From Alisma plantago-aquatica (taxonomy: Eukaryota; Streptophyta; Magnoliopsida; Alismatales; Alismataceae), in contig OY856409.1 in NCBI GenBank assembly GCA_963693085.1, positions 1,333,599,915-1,333,663,914 of the forward strand: a stretch of 64,000 nucleotides of DNA, given 5' to 3'. Below are positions 18,308-29,612 of this stretch, in pieces. The stretch's first letter is position 1, and the number at the start of each line of letters is the position of its first letter. The translations under genes and the position numbers were made by a program. Under the pieces are notes generated by a model, which ran no database searches, was not told the origin of the DNA, and saw nothing but the letters and a program-made list of their open reading frames with translations.

Positions 18308-21300
18308 ATGGCGTCCATCAATCCGCTCTGGATTCTGTGCGTCACTACTATCATGTTGGATGGTTCCAACTATCACACTGGACAACTTCTTTTGAGCTTT
18401 AAGGCTCAAGGGCGCTACTCCCATCTTTCTACTAATGGCCTGACTGCTCCTGCTGCAGCTACTGATGAAAAGACAAAGCATGCATATGATCTATGGACAA
18501 AAGAAGACTCTGGTGTTATGATCTGGATGGTCAACAATGCTGAATCTAAAATCAACCAATCTCTTCTATGACTGCGAACAGCTAAGGACATGTCCGATCA
18601 ACTTTCCCTCGTGTACTCTCATCAGCAAAATCCAAAGAAAGTGCTTAAAATCTTCAAACACTTGGCCAAGGAGTACATTAATACTAAATCTGTGGAAGAG
18701 TATTACAATCGGTGTTGCGTGCATTGGGATCAATTCGAGATCTAGCACCTGCTCAGGGCCGATATTAAGGAAATCAAACGACAGCGCAACGAGCTTTAGC
18801 TCGTTCAGTTCCTTGCTGGGTTACCACACTCCTTTGTTGGTGTTGTTGATCAAAATTTATCTAGTGACCCTCTGCCTACCTTGCGAGATTTGAAACGCGT
18901 ACATCACTTACCTTCTATCTCTTAAGTTTCTTCTGATTCCTCTGATGGAGCAACCCTTGCTGTTCGGTCTGGTGATTCTTTCGGTGGTTGTGGCTGCGGT
19001 CTTGGGTGTAGTCGAGGGCGCTCTACTACTGGACCTGGTCGTACTCGTCTGGTTCCGACTCTTCATCTACTGAACAACACTACTATAACTTCTGCAAACA
19101 AACCAATCATACTGAAGATAGTTGCTGGATCAAGCATGGCAAACATGTCTGAGCAAATCAAGTCACGTCAGAACAACCTGACGCTGCTGCATCCTCATCT
19201 ACCCCACCTTCTGTAGAATGGATCCACTTTGAGTTTGAGAAGTTACTCCAAGCAAGACTGACTTCTTCCATTGAGACCTATACTGATGGCAGTTCTGCTC
19301 TCCTGGCACAGTCTGGTAAAAATACATGGGTGATCTACTGTGGTGCAACCTCCCATATTACTGGAAATCATACTTTATTTTCTAACTTGCATAAACCTTC
19401 TTCTATTCTGCCTGTTACTCTTGTCGACGGTTCTCAAACACTACTTTTCGGAATTGGGAATATCTGCACTCCTGGTCGTCTTTTATTACATTCAACACTA
19501 TATGTTCCTAAATTCCCAATAAATCTGTTATCTGTGAGTAGAACTGTTAAGAGCCTATGGTGCTCAATAACTTTTGACCCAGATGGTGTTATATTTCGGG
19601 ATCCTTGCATAAGGATGAAGATTGGTTCAGGCCATGAGGGACCAAACAGCTTATACTACTTGGACACACCCTCGAATTTTTGGCAGTACATGCTTTGTGA
19701 AAAATCTGCGTCCTAGCCTAACCAAACTGGATCCACGTGCTACCAAGTGTGTTTTCTTGGGGTACTCTAGGACACAAAAAGGATACCGGTGTTATGATCC
19801 CATTACAAAAAAGTGGATGGTTTTTGCTGATGTAGTCTTCTTTGAGCATATGCCGTTCTACTCTTTTGCAGGCTCAACACAGACATCTGATTTACTACTG
19901 GATACTCCTTTACCTTTGATTGATGATATTGCTTTACTGAATACAACTGTTGCACCTGCTCCTCCACTGAAGATTTTATCAAAGAAGACCGAAAGCTACA
20001 ACTCCCTCCATGGCCCCTCCAACTCCTCCATCCTCATCGGCAGATCCACCTCCACCTCAGGTATTTTCTGACTTGGATCAGTTTACGCAAAGGAACTCGG
20101 TCTTGCACTCAACATCCCATTGGGAATTTCTATACTACTGCAAACTTGGGAACTAATTTTGCCAACTTCACTTCTGATCTCTCTGCTGTTTTTATTCTTA
20201 AAAATGCTACCCATGGTCTTCAACATCCTGCTTGGCATCAAGCCATGGAATATGAAATGCAGGCTCTTACTGATCGACATACATGGGAGTGGGTTGATGT
20301 GCCTGCTGATTGTTCACTTTTTGGCTGCCGATGGATTTTACAGTCAAACCATCGTGATGGAACTATTGAGCGACTCAAAGCTCATCTTGTAGCTAAAGGC
20401 TACACTCAGACATATGGAGTAGATTACTTTCAGACCTTCTCTCTTGTTACTCGACTGAACTCTGTCCGTGTACTTATTTCTGTGGCAGTAAATTCTGTCT
20501 GGTCTTTATAAATTAGAGGTTAAAAATGCTTTCCTATATGGCGATCTACATGAGGAGGTATACATGGAGTAGCCTCCCGAATTTGTGATTAAGGGGGAGT
20601 CATCCAAAATCTGTTGCTTGCGCAAAGCCATTTATGGACTTGAACAAAGTCATTGAGCCTGGTTTGACAAGTTGAGCTCCATTCTTCACAAGTTCAATTT
20701 TCGTCGTTCTCAGTTTGATCATTCTGTGTTTATAAAAAAAATTGATTCTGGGCTTGTGATCCTAATTCTATATGTTGATGATATCATATTATCTGGCAGT
20801 GATCAAGCAGGAATTTAGGCCACTAAAGATTACTTGGAAAAATGCTTTGTTACCAAAGATTTAGGCAAATTGAGATATTTTTTGGGCATTGAGGTTTCTT
20901 GCTCATCCTCTGGTTTACGCTTGTCCCAACAGAAATATGTTCTGGATCTCCTATCTGAAACAGGAATGCTTGGGGCCAAGCCAGCTGTTACTCCCTTGGA
21001 TCCCAATACTAACTGGGATGATGAGAATTCTCCTCCTTACCCTGACCATCATCAATATTGTCGAAATAGGGAAACTTATATAACTCACTGTCACTAGGGC
21101 TGATATCACGTCTGCTGTTAGACTCGTTAGCAGATATCTAGATAAGCCCAGACAATGTCACTGAGACGCTATATGCCATATTCTGAAGTATCTAAAAAGC
21201 TCTCCTAGAAAAGGCATGCTTTACAAGAAACATATGCATTGTAATCTTGTTGGATGTTCTGATTCTGACTATGTTGGCAGCAAGATCGATCACAAATCTA

Positions 21301-21725
21301 CATCTGGGTACTTCATCTTTGTAGGCGGTAACCTAGTCACCTGGCGAAGCAAGAAACAAACCATAGTTGCTTGTTCTAGTGCTGAAGCTGAGTATCGAGC
21401 GATGGCTCACACTACGTGTGAACTCTTCTGGGTACGTGGACTTCTGAAAGATTTTGGTGTCTCTGATTCTAAACCTATTCCCATGGACTGTGACAACAAA
21501 GCAACCATCTTTATTGCCAGTATTCCTGCCTTCCATGAATGCACTAAACATGTTGAAGTTGATTGCCACTTTGTACGGGAAGCTCTCTTATCTAGTCAGA
21601 TCTCTACGCCTTATATACATACTTCAGATCAAGTCGCAGATATCTTCACCAAAACTCTTCCGAAGACCAAATTCACTACTCTAATGGACAAGCTAGGCAT
21701 GATTGATATCTATGCTCCAACTTGA
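18308..21725 (+). pseudogene. gag-pol of element 2, integrase core deleted
   Basis: Gag starts at ATG 18308 (VTTIMLDGSNYH) and runs through QQNPKKVLKIFK and LVQFLAG to a shifted zinc-knuckle region near 19090. Protease is at 19330 (WVIYCGATSHITGN; the catalytic Asp is Tyr). Shortly after YYLDTP (about 19670) the sequence jumps to the integrase C-terminus FGSTCFVKNL. The pre-integrase zinc finger and DDE core are absent, a loss of roughly 0.8 kb relative to element 3. RT (20146-21100) and RNase H (21216-21725, to TGA) follow in broken frames. Several stops are TAG or TGA where relatives have CAG or CGA. It cannot integrate on its own. Confidence 0.88.
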
Positions 21726-21732
21726 GGGGGAG

Positions 21733-21925
21733 TATTAGTATATGTATTTTACTGGGTTTTTCTTTTATTATTGTGTTATGGGCTTTAGACTTGTCTTGTG
21801 TATTAGCCTATTTCGTTTATCCCATATTGCTTGTCTCTGCTTTATTCTTTACTCTCTTATCCTATAAAAGAGAGGTCTCTGTAATTGTTTTACTCATATA
21901 ATAAGAAGCCTTTTATTATTCTAGA
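21733..21925 (+). repeat. element 2 3' LTR
   Basis: 193 bp, TATTAGTATATG to ATTATTCTAGA, right after CTTGAGGGGGAG and followed by the TATAC duplication. It carries the same CCTATAAAAGAGAGG word as the 5' copy. Confidence 0.9.
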
Positions 21926-22102
21926 TATACACTAGTAGATTGTTTTAGTATAATTGCATTAACACATTTTTTCATTTGATAGTCAATTCTAGGAACACAT
22001 CTGTCAAAATTTTTGTCAAAATTTGTCAAAATTTTCGTCAAAATTTGTCAAAATTTTTGTTTATGTCGCCACTGGCTTCGAAATGGGACATTTTATTCCT
22101 TG

Positions 22103-23240
22103 TATATATCTCTCATGCACAACTTGTCAATCAATTCTGCAAATGCCTTCCCTGGAAGTACTTTATCGAATAGGTCAACAACGTGATCTTTTGAGCGTAT
22201 GTAAGGAATAGAGATGCATTTCTTCATCACAACTTCCATGTTGAAATGGCTTTATGCTTCAATATCTTGGTTCATCCATGGAAAACTGGATTGCTGGCAA
22301 TGAATGTTGTGGCTCTATTGACACATAATCTGTATGGAGATAGTAACATGCAATCCAAATTCTTTGATAAGATATCTCCAAATAAGAAAGACAACATCCT
22401 AGTGACATTGTCCAGGTTTGACTAAGTATCAACTAACAAACCCAATTGGAACAATAATATCCAACGGGTAACGGTAAAATAGATCAAAAACTGTCTATAT
22501 CTCTAGTGATCAGGCAATATTGGGCCTTCATCATTAAGGTTTGCATTAGAGTCCAGGGGAGTATCAACAGGCCGTGTCCCCATTATACCAGATTGTTTAA
22601 CTAGATCCCCGATAGGCTACTTAAATGCCAAGAAAGCAATGCAATTTTCCTAGATCTCTAGTGACAAAATGCCCAAATAGGTACTATTTTGTGGCCATAT
22701 CCCATTCAAATAGGCGGTCAACAAGGCACTAGGCCAAAAAGACTTAGCAACATTGGTGAGATACATAATAGTACGAGCGACATCAAGCAAATATTTATTT
22801 TTGCATTCCGCAATGGCATTCTATTGAGGGGTATAAGGTCAAGAAGTTTGATGCAATGTACCCATATCAAGACAGAAGCAATTTAGATCCTGTTGATCGT
22901 ATTCAAATGTGCTGTTAGTGCATAAAACTTTTATGGTTTTTGAGAATTGAATTTTAGTTTTAACAAACAAATATTACATAGTAGACAAAACAACGGATCT
23001 ATCTTTCAGAAGATAAAGCCACGGTTTTAGAAAAATTATCAATGAAGCTGATAAAGCATTGAAAACCACAATTATTTAAAAATTTCACAGGGACCTCACA
23101 CATTGAATTGTACAATATCAAATGGTTTCGAACAACAGATAGGATGCTTAGCAGGAAAAGAGGAACAAGTTTGTTTGCCTAATTGACGTGACTGGCTATT
23201 AGAAAGATGGCCCAGGCGCAACTGCTGCTAAAGAGGTGAT
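22103..23240 (-). pseudogene. decayed pol of antisense copia element 7
   Basis: The minus strand resumes the pol end of element 7. It has RNase H C-terminal words near 22190-22105 (equivalents of LADIFT and the DKL..RDIY tract), RT/RNase H junction fragments at 22560-22250, and integrase traces near 22900-22790 (a complement of the NGVAERK region at about 22830). Stops and frameshifts occur throughout. The distance from integrase to the LTR at 23572 is only about 0.7 kb, so gag and protease are deleted or the LTR belongs to another copy. Confidence 0.6.
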
Positions 23241-23306
23241 ACCGAAGAATATAAGTCTGTATTGTAGTAGTGAGGTAGAGTATTGAGATTGTATATGTCA
23301 TTACGT

Positions 23307-23453
23307 CCCCCCCCCCCCCCCTACCTCTCAAGATCCCCACACATTTGAGTCAGGAAGACAACATAGGAGCTAGACGATACATTTGAGTCAGGAAGACAAC
23401 ATAGGAGCTAGACCATACATTTGAGTCAGGAAGACAACATAGGAGCTAGACGA
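23307..23453. repeat. C15 run and 38-bp repeat, three copies
   Basis: A run of 15 C (23307-23321) is followed by three tandem 38-bp units starting ACATTTGAGTCAGG (23341-23378, 23379-23416, 23417-23453). The third unit is cut one base short. The units are almost identical, so the expansion is recent. They lie in the region that would be the leader of the antisense element ending at 23742. Confidence 0.85.
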
Positions 23454-23561
23454 GTTTAAGTTCTTGGCATTGCTTTTGTGATGTATGAAGGTCTGTATTC
23501 AGAGGCTAATGCTCCTCAAGATCCCCACACAGAGCATTAGGGTTAAGGGGGATCAAACACG

Positions 23562-23742
23562 TCTGATACCATATAGAATAGCAAAGCCTTTATTTAATGT
23601 GTCAAAAACAAATACAAGTGACTCTCTCTGATAGGTTAAGAGAGTAAGTGAAGAATAGGAGCAGGCAATATGGAACACAAGAAAGAGTTGAAGACAAGAC
23701 AAGTCTGAAGCATAAATAAAACAAAAAACATATATACTAATA
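23562..23742 (-). repeat. antisense 5' LTR and primer-binding site
   Basis: The minus strand reads an LTR from TATTAGTATATATG (23742) to TTCTATA (23572), 171 bp, then TGGTATCAGAC (23571-23561), a tRNA-Met primer site. It is related to the LTRs of elements 2, 3 and 10. It directly abuts + strand copia pol starting at 23748, so this element inserted into another copia. It may be the 5' LTR of element 7, but its sequence is far from the LTR at 16150-16331. Confidence 0.7.
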
Positions 23743-23747
23743 GTCAT

Positions 23748-24890
23748 CCTACGTGGAAAGCTGTGATGGTTGATAAGATGGAGGCTCTTCAAGCAAGTAA
23801 TACCTAGGAGTCAGTTGATCCTCCTCCGGGTAAAAACATTGTTGGATGTCTCTGTGTTTTCTCCATTAGACACCATTCTGACAGGGCAGTTAAGCGCTTG
23901 AAGGCGCCCCTTGCCGCCGAAGGGTACACTCAGACCTTTAAAGTGGTCTTCTTCAAAACTCTCTCCAGTGTCTCGGATCGATTCTGTGCGCATTATGATC
24001 TCTCTTGATGCCAATCTCAACAGGCTCCTATACCAGCTGGAAATCAAAGACTGCATTCCTCCTCCATGACCTCTCTCAAGAAGTGTACATGTGATCTTCC
24101 CGGATTTGTTGTTGAGGGGGAGTGTGCTAAAAAGTATGTTGTCTCCATTGATCCCATATGGCCTAAAACAATCTCCTCGGGCCTGGTTCAACAAACTCAA
24201 TACTGCTCTTTGTCAATTGGGATTTAGTCCGTCAGTTAGTGATCACTCCATCTTTTCTTCTTATTCCCAGCAGGGACACATTACTTGTTGTCTACATTGC
24301 AGATATCGTGATCACTGGTAATGACGCACACAGACTATCTGATCTGAAGAAGGCTCTCTACTTCAATTTTCTACCAAAGTTCTAGGGAATCTCCAATAAT
24401 ATATACCCAGATGCAGACTGGCTAGAGACCCCCATGATATGCGATCCACATCCGGCTATTGCATCAGACTGAGAAATCACCTGATGGCTTGGAGAAGCAA
24501 GAAAGAAACTGTTGCTCGCTCAAGCACGAAAGCTGAATCGTGCCATAATACATGCCTATTGTGCCTTGCAATGGGTCCAATCCATCATCTATGAGTTCAA
24601 GATTCCAGTCCAGCAACCAGCCTCATTAATCATTGTATTGCGGTAATCAAGCTGCTATTCATATCGCAAACAACACGTTCTTCCACGATTGTTCCAAACA
24701 CATTGAGGTTGATTGCCACTTTGTACGTGACCTCATCAAAGCAAAAAATATAGTAACACAATACGTAAAGACTGGAGAACAAGTGGCGGACATCCTCACA
24801 CACAAGCCACTTCCTCCCACCCTTTTTCAGTATATGAATAAAAAGCTGAGATTACACGACCAATACTCTCTAGCTTGAGGGATCCGTGTA
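23748..24890 (+). pseudogene. + strand copia RT and RNase H remnant
   Basis: The translation begins with the RT entry tract (WKAVMVDKMEALQASNT, then TAG for the usual Trp). It continues with EGYTQTF near 23915, GLKQSPRAWFNKLNTALCQLG at 24163-24225, a damaged YVDD (YIADIVITG) near 24290, and RNase H from 24440 (RSTSGYCI, AWRSKKE). The C-terminal RNase H at 24633-24878 holds [29 protein letters not shown] and VADIL. The polypurine tract is reduced to CTTGAGGGATCC, after which an LTR-like TGTAACTCTCC with TATATATA begins. The upstream half is missing. Confidence 0.8.
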
Positions 24891-25075
24891 ACTCTCCCTC
24901 TGCTATATATAGGAGAGTTGTTCTTAAACCTAATTTACTTGGATGTTCTTACTTTTAAGGTAATCCTTACAAAATGCAATATAAAATGACCTGGTCCATG
25001 AAAGATTCCCAGCATTAATTTTTGTCTGAATGTGCTTAACCATTTGGCCATATTGTAATATGGTTCCTTTTGCAG
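24891..25075. other. LTR-like start, then unassigned sequence
   Basis: TGTAACTCTCC...GGAGAGTT forms a short inverted repeat around CTATATATAGG just after the copia remnant, which may be the start of its 3' LTR. The rest has no gene. Confidence 0.35.
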
Positions 25076-25133
25076 GCAAAAGACATAACAGATCTTGGTT
25101 CCTTGAAGGCAGCAGCTAAAATATTTGTTCCAG
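25076..25133 (+). other. candidate host-gene exon, 58 bp
   Basis: It is bounded by a strong acceptor (GTTCCTTTTGCAG) and donor (CCAG, then GTAAAG). The 58 bases read AKDITDLGSLKAAAKIFVP in the frame that begins at the exon's first base, leaving one base for the next codon. The upstream candidate exon 13815-13875 ends at a codon boundary, so the two join without a stop. The protein is not recognised. If both are real, the 11.2-kb interval is an intron filled with elements 2 and 7 and the fragments between. Confidence 0.45.
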
Positions 25134-27327
25134 GTAAAGACCAAAGTATTTAGACTTTTTGTCCATGCATCATGTAATCTTTTCATAATAACACATTGGT
25201 TTCAGTGTCAGCAGTCTGTCAAAAAAATCTTTTGCTTCAGTAAATGTTTTTGCTAGAGTTAATATTTTTGTAGAAAATAAGAGAAACTAATGCTCTCAGC
25301 ACACCACCATACCAAGGCTCATTTAGAGAAGGTCAAAATAGATGACAAGAGATGGCTGTTGTGTGAGGTAAAGGCTTGCCACACCAATCAGATTCGTATG
25401 CAACAAGATTGTGAAGTGGCACAAGACACGTGGCTCCTAAGGAACCGAACATAGAAGGATTTTTTCTCGAAAGCAAAGCTTCTCAAAGGTATTCCGTCTT
25501 TTGGCTTGAAATAGAAGCTAGTGGGTTGCTTTCTTTCACTGACTTCAGTAAGGGCCTGCTTGGCAAATGAACTAAGAGGCTACACAACGATCACTGTTTT
25601 TATGTGTGATTATGAACCACGAAATTGTAATGCATCGAAGGATCTTGATTCTAGGCTTAAATGTTCAAGTCTTTCTAATGACCAGGTGCTCTTATGTTGA
25701 TGGCTTTGCATGATGCCCAAAAACATTCTTGGTGGTGGTGGAAAACTCTCATTTTATTGAGATAAGTGGTTCTGAATCATTTCTGGATAGTGGAGACTGA
25801 CTTCCCCAAATTTTACTTGTTTTACTTTTCATTGGTTGTGTTGCCTTTCAGAGAGAGGCCTAGTCACCCCCTTACAGATGGGGTTGTTGGAAATAGAAGC
25901 TACGAGTCGTAGCTGGTAATTATTTCTGTTATCCTAGTTGTTATTCGTCCATTTCATAATAGAAGAGGGATCCCACCCTATTGCTCTAGTGCATATGTGA
26001 TATGTTTAGCTCCCCCTCATCATGCCAGTAACCTTATATAAGTGTGGCTGCGGAATGCACCACATAGTCATGTGTTGACCTAATCATGAACGAACGGTGG
26101 GTCAGCCTCCAAATGGTTCCACACAGCTGTTTGGCCTCTCATGGATCGCTGGTATTCTGTTACCAACTTGTTGTCTACAATTGATTGCTGAAGCTAACTT
26201 GAGGTAACCAGTATGACACTCAACAACCCTCTGGTAGGTCACAGTATGCTCTTTCACATCTAGGGCCCCTCCGATGTCATGATATTGATTCAGCTGCTCT
26301 CTGGTGGCTCTAGTGATCAGTCGATAGTTGGCTCAACAACTATCACCTTTTACAAGCTTGAGTTCAGCCAATACTCTTTTTGTTATGGTAGAGGAAAGGT
26401 GTGTCCATGTGTAGGGCCTCTTAGGCGTCTTTCACCCAAGAGCTTTCTTCTTGAACTTCTTCCATCCAATGTGATCTCTGCTATGCTAGTGAGCACCTCT
26501 ATGTTAGGGCCTGCTGATGAGTTTGGCAAACATGACGAGCTGATTCTCCGCCGTATTTATTAATGTCTAATCGATAGAACTTCTCAGAATTGCTCTCCTT
26601 GTTACATTGCTTCTTGGTTGGTTCTTCCTAATCAGTTTTAAATAACTAGAGTTAATTGAATGCGCAGAATTATCTCATGTTGAGGGGCAGTCTGCACGAT
26701 ATTGGAATCTTATTGTAAACCAAATTACTTTGAAGCCACTGTTCTTAACAAGGAAGACATGCTGTATTAATGACCACACTAATAAGCGTTGAGTGTGAAA
26801 TAACATGGAGCACCAGATTTGCCATATATATTTAAGGTTTTTGACGTAGCCAGAAGCACTTCACTTGTAAGAAGAATGCTATCAGGTAGTACATCATCTT
26901 GAATAAGCTTTTCTTTTGGAGATAGGTAATAGACTAGTAGATGAGTGATTTTATGTACTTCTGTCATTGTTCTGATAAATCTATTATCAACCATTAAACT
27001 TAGAAGTTTAGCCTAAAGGGTGCAAGGCCCTACTTATTCTACTCGTGTTTTGATTTTTCCGTAAGATAGCCCTAATTCTCAATGATATATTGGATATAGG
27101 TAAGCTTCCCGGCTAAGGCTTATCCTGATACAAGAGGTTAGTTTAGAGCCAAATCCTGTAACGTACCTAATGGCATGTTCTGACACTTCCTCTTTTTCCC
27201 GGGTTCTTTTAGTTACTGCAAAAGGCAAGGGATCTAAGCCCAACTGCAACTTAAAGTGGTTGCTATGGTTACAGTTGTTTGGTGCTTTTGGAAATATGGT
27301 AGACCTTCTATTACCTGTATAATTTTT
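25134..27327. other. unassigned sequence between candidate exon and element 3
   Basis: No gene is supported. From about 25888 (TGTTGGAAATAG) to 26075 there is an LTR-like stretch with CTTATATAAG at 26033. A weak polypurine-like TGTTGAGGGGCAG lies at about 26678. A 94-codon + ORF at 26279-26563 between them has no recognisable motif. These could be the remains of a small LTR element. Confidence 0.3.
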
Positions 27328-27332
27328 GGTGT

Positions 27333-27520
27333 TATTAGTATATACACTTTACTGCTTTTCTTTACTTAGTGTATTTGCTTATTTCTCTTTATTCTCTTCT
27401 TCTCTTTATCCCATATTGCTCATCTCTAAATATTGTACACTCTCTTGTCTTATAAAAGAGAGATCATTGTATTCTTTTTAGATAATCCAATAATAAGCAA
27501 TCTCGTTGCCAACTTCTAGA
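27333..27520 (+). repeat. element 3 5' LTR
   Basis: 188 bp, TATTAGTATATAC to CAACTTCTAGA, with CTTATAAAAGAGAG as TATA region. The termini TA...GA are unusual, but they are the same in both LTRs and the TSD fixes the boundary. Confidence 0.92.
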
Positions 27521-27619
27521 TGGTATCAGAGCGGGCCGATCCACCTTAAACCTAATCCCTCTCTCACCCCAATCCTAGCCGCCATCTTCTCCACCAACCC
27601 TAGCTGCCGCCACCCCCAC

Positions 27620-27955
27620 CTTTTTTTTCCGCCGCTACAGTACTACTACAGTACCACCGTTACAGTACTGCTACAGTACGCCGCCCTCCCATCCAATCTC
27701 TTCACCAACCTCCTTCCCTTCTCCCATCCTTGTGGCCTAATCCACCACAGGCCCTCCGTCTAGCTCCGTTTCTTTTTCCGAAATCTCCGGACAGCCTCGG
27801 TAACTTTCCAGTTCTGGCACGTTGACGGAGTAACGGGCTTCATCCTCTCTGTTTGCCTGCGCCTCATGGTAGAGTGACTGATCCTCCATGTTGGCGTAGG
27901 TTTTTCTTTTCATCTGCTGCCCCTACGTGGGTTTTTCTAAGATCCATGCGTGGAT
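27620..27955 (+). other. element 3 leader: CTACAGTAC repeats and conserved module
   Basis: The leader carries four CTACAGTAC-type words (about 27625-27680). It then carries the module at 27809-27952 (TTCTGGCACGTTGACGG, GCCTCATGGTAGAGTGACTG, CCATGTTGGCGTAGG, CTGCCCCTACGTGGG) also found in element 1. The gag ATG follows at 28058. The position and conservation fit an RNA packaging or translation signal, which is inferred. Confidence 0.6.
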
Positions 27956-28057
27956 CTTCTACCTTCTACTACTAGTCCATGTGTTGGACTTCTGCCTCTG
28001 ACTGCTGACTACTGCTGCTCTCTGCGCGTGTGCTTCTGCCCCTGACAACACCTTTCG

Positions 28058-29447
28058 ATGGCGACTCCGGATCTTCCGCGTACTCTGTGTGTTACTACTG
28101 TGAAGTTGGATGGCTCCAACTATCACCTCTGGGCAGCTTCCTTTGAACTCTATGTTAAAGCACAAGGGCGCTATTCTCATCTATGGACCAAAGGACCGGA
28201 CGCTCCCACTGCTGATGCTGATGACAAGACCAAGCAGGCCTATGATCTCTGGTCCAAGGAGGACTATGGCGTTATGACCTGGATGGTCAACAACGCCAAA
28301 TCGAAGATCATCCAGTCTCTCATTCGTCTGAAAACTGCAAAGGATATGTGGGACCAACTCTCCCACGTATACTCTCACTAGCAAAATCCAAAGAAGGTGT
28401 TTGAGATCTTCAAGCAGTTAGCCAAGCAAGAGTTTTCTACTATTGATTCTATCGAGGACTACTACAACAACTGGTGTGCTCTCTGGGATGAATTTTAGGT
28501 GTACCATTTGCTTTCTGCCGACATTACTGAAATCCAGCGTCAACGGAACGAACTTCAGCTTGTCCAGTTCCTCGCTGGTATACCCTCCTCCTTCGCCGGA
28601 GTTGTTGATCAAATTCTCTCAAGTGATCCTCTGCCTACACTGCGAGATGTTCTGAAACGTGTTCAACGTCTACCTTCTGTATCTCAGTCTTTGCCTGACA
28701 CTTCTGATGGAGCGGCCCTTGCTGTTCGCACGGGTGACTCTTCTCGTGGCCGCGGTCGAGGACGGGGCCGTGGTCGCGGGCGCTCCTCTGCACCTGGACG
28801 TGGCTCTGGTACAAAGACTACTGAACCACGCTTCTGTACTTTCTGTAAGCGCACAAATCACAATGAAGATCGCTGTTGGATCAAGCATGGCAAGCCAGTC
28901 TGGGCAAACCAAGTCACTACAGATCAACCTGAGACTACCACTATCTCTGCTGCTCCTTCTGCTGATTGGATCCGGTCGGAGTTCGAGAAACTTCTTCAGG
29001 CTCGCCTTGCTTCTTCTGCTGAAGCCTCTACTGACGGGAGCGCTGCACTTCTGACCTAGTCTGGTAAAAATTCATGGGTGATTGATTCGGGTGCGACATC
29101 CCATATCTCTGGAAATCCTGCGTTATTTTCTAACTTACATAATACTTCTGTTATACCTCATGTTACACTGGCTGATGGGTCTAAGACACCTGTTACTGGC
29201 ATTGGTGATATCTGCACTCCTGGTTGCCTGCCTCTGCGGTCTACTCTTTATGTTCCGAAATTTCCTATAAATCTGTTATCTGTCAATAGAACTGTAAAAA
29301 GTCTTCGTTGCTCTATTACCTTTGACCCGGATGGTGTTGTGTTTCAGGATCTGCGCACGAGGACGACGATTGGTTTGGGCCATGAGGGACCAGATGGGCT
29401 ATATTACTTGGACGTTCCAAAGACCGTAGCATATCTGACATCCTCTG
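28058..29447 (+). pseudogene. element 3 gag and protease
   Basis: Gag begins at ATG 28058 with VTTVKLDGSNYHLWAASFEL, the capsid-type UBN2 region. It runs through QNPKKVFEIFKQL and VQFLAGIPSSFAGVVDQIL, an Arg-Gly rich stretch (28740-28810), and a zinc knuckle CTFCKRTNHNEDRC (28835-28876). Protease follows with WVIDSGATSHISGN (DSG at about 29084). One frame is kept throughout, broken only by TAG at 28379-28381, 28496-28498 and 29057-29059. At the first and third, element 2 has CAG. Element 4 interrupts the gene after the protease at 29447. Confidence 0.92.
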
Positions 29448-29600
29448 TGTTACAATATATTCCTGTTTTATATATTCTGTTAATTGTTTTGTTATTTCCA
29501 TATTATATGTGGACCTCTCTGTAATTGTTTCAATGTTATATATATGAGGGTGCACACATTGTGCAACCCTACGCTTCCCAAACCTGCTTTGTGTTTCACA
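29448..29600 (+). repeat. element 4 5' LTR
   Basis: 153 bp, TGTTACAATATAT to GTTTCACA, identical to the 3' copy. A TATATATATGAGGG region near its middle-to-3' part is the likely core promoter. Confidence 0.95.
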
Positions 29601-29612
29601 TGGTACCAGAGC

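Larger units (their letters stand above)
17409..21925 (+). mobile_element. complete but decayed copia retrotransposon (element 2)
   Basis: The 4517-bp element is bounded by LTRs of 192 and 193 bp and by a perfect TSD TATAC (17404-17408, 21926-21930). A primer-binding site TGGTATCAGAGA follows the 5' LTR at 17601, and CTTGAGGGGGAG precedes the 3' LTR. The interior has a C-rich leader, gag, protease, the integrase C-terminus, RT and RNase H, with the integrase core deleted. LTR divergence is about 7% by hand count, the highest of the measurable elements. It belongs to the same family as element 3. Confidence 0.92.
16357..22102. mobile_element. insertion of an AAATTTTGAC-repeat element, itself hosting element 2
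   Basis: This block separates the two parts of antisense copia element 7, and the word TATA occurs at both edges (16353-16356, 22103-22106). Without element 2 it is about 1.2 kb. Its ends are rich in AAATTTCGACGAAATT / GTCAAAATTT words in opposite orientation (16360-16520 and 22005-22062). This resembles the CGAAGTT-rich insertion at 440-1101. The class is uncertain: the ends suggest a Mutator-like element, but no 9-bp duplication is visible. The interval 16520-17408 holds no gene I can identify. Confidence 0.45.

Noticed and set aside
23341..23453. CRISPR-like array (three 38-bp repeats)
   Set aside because: The units are directly adjacent without spacers and lie in plant retroelement sequence; it is a simple tandem repeat.
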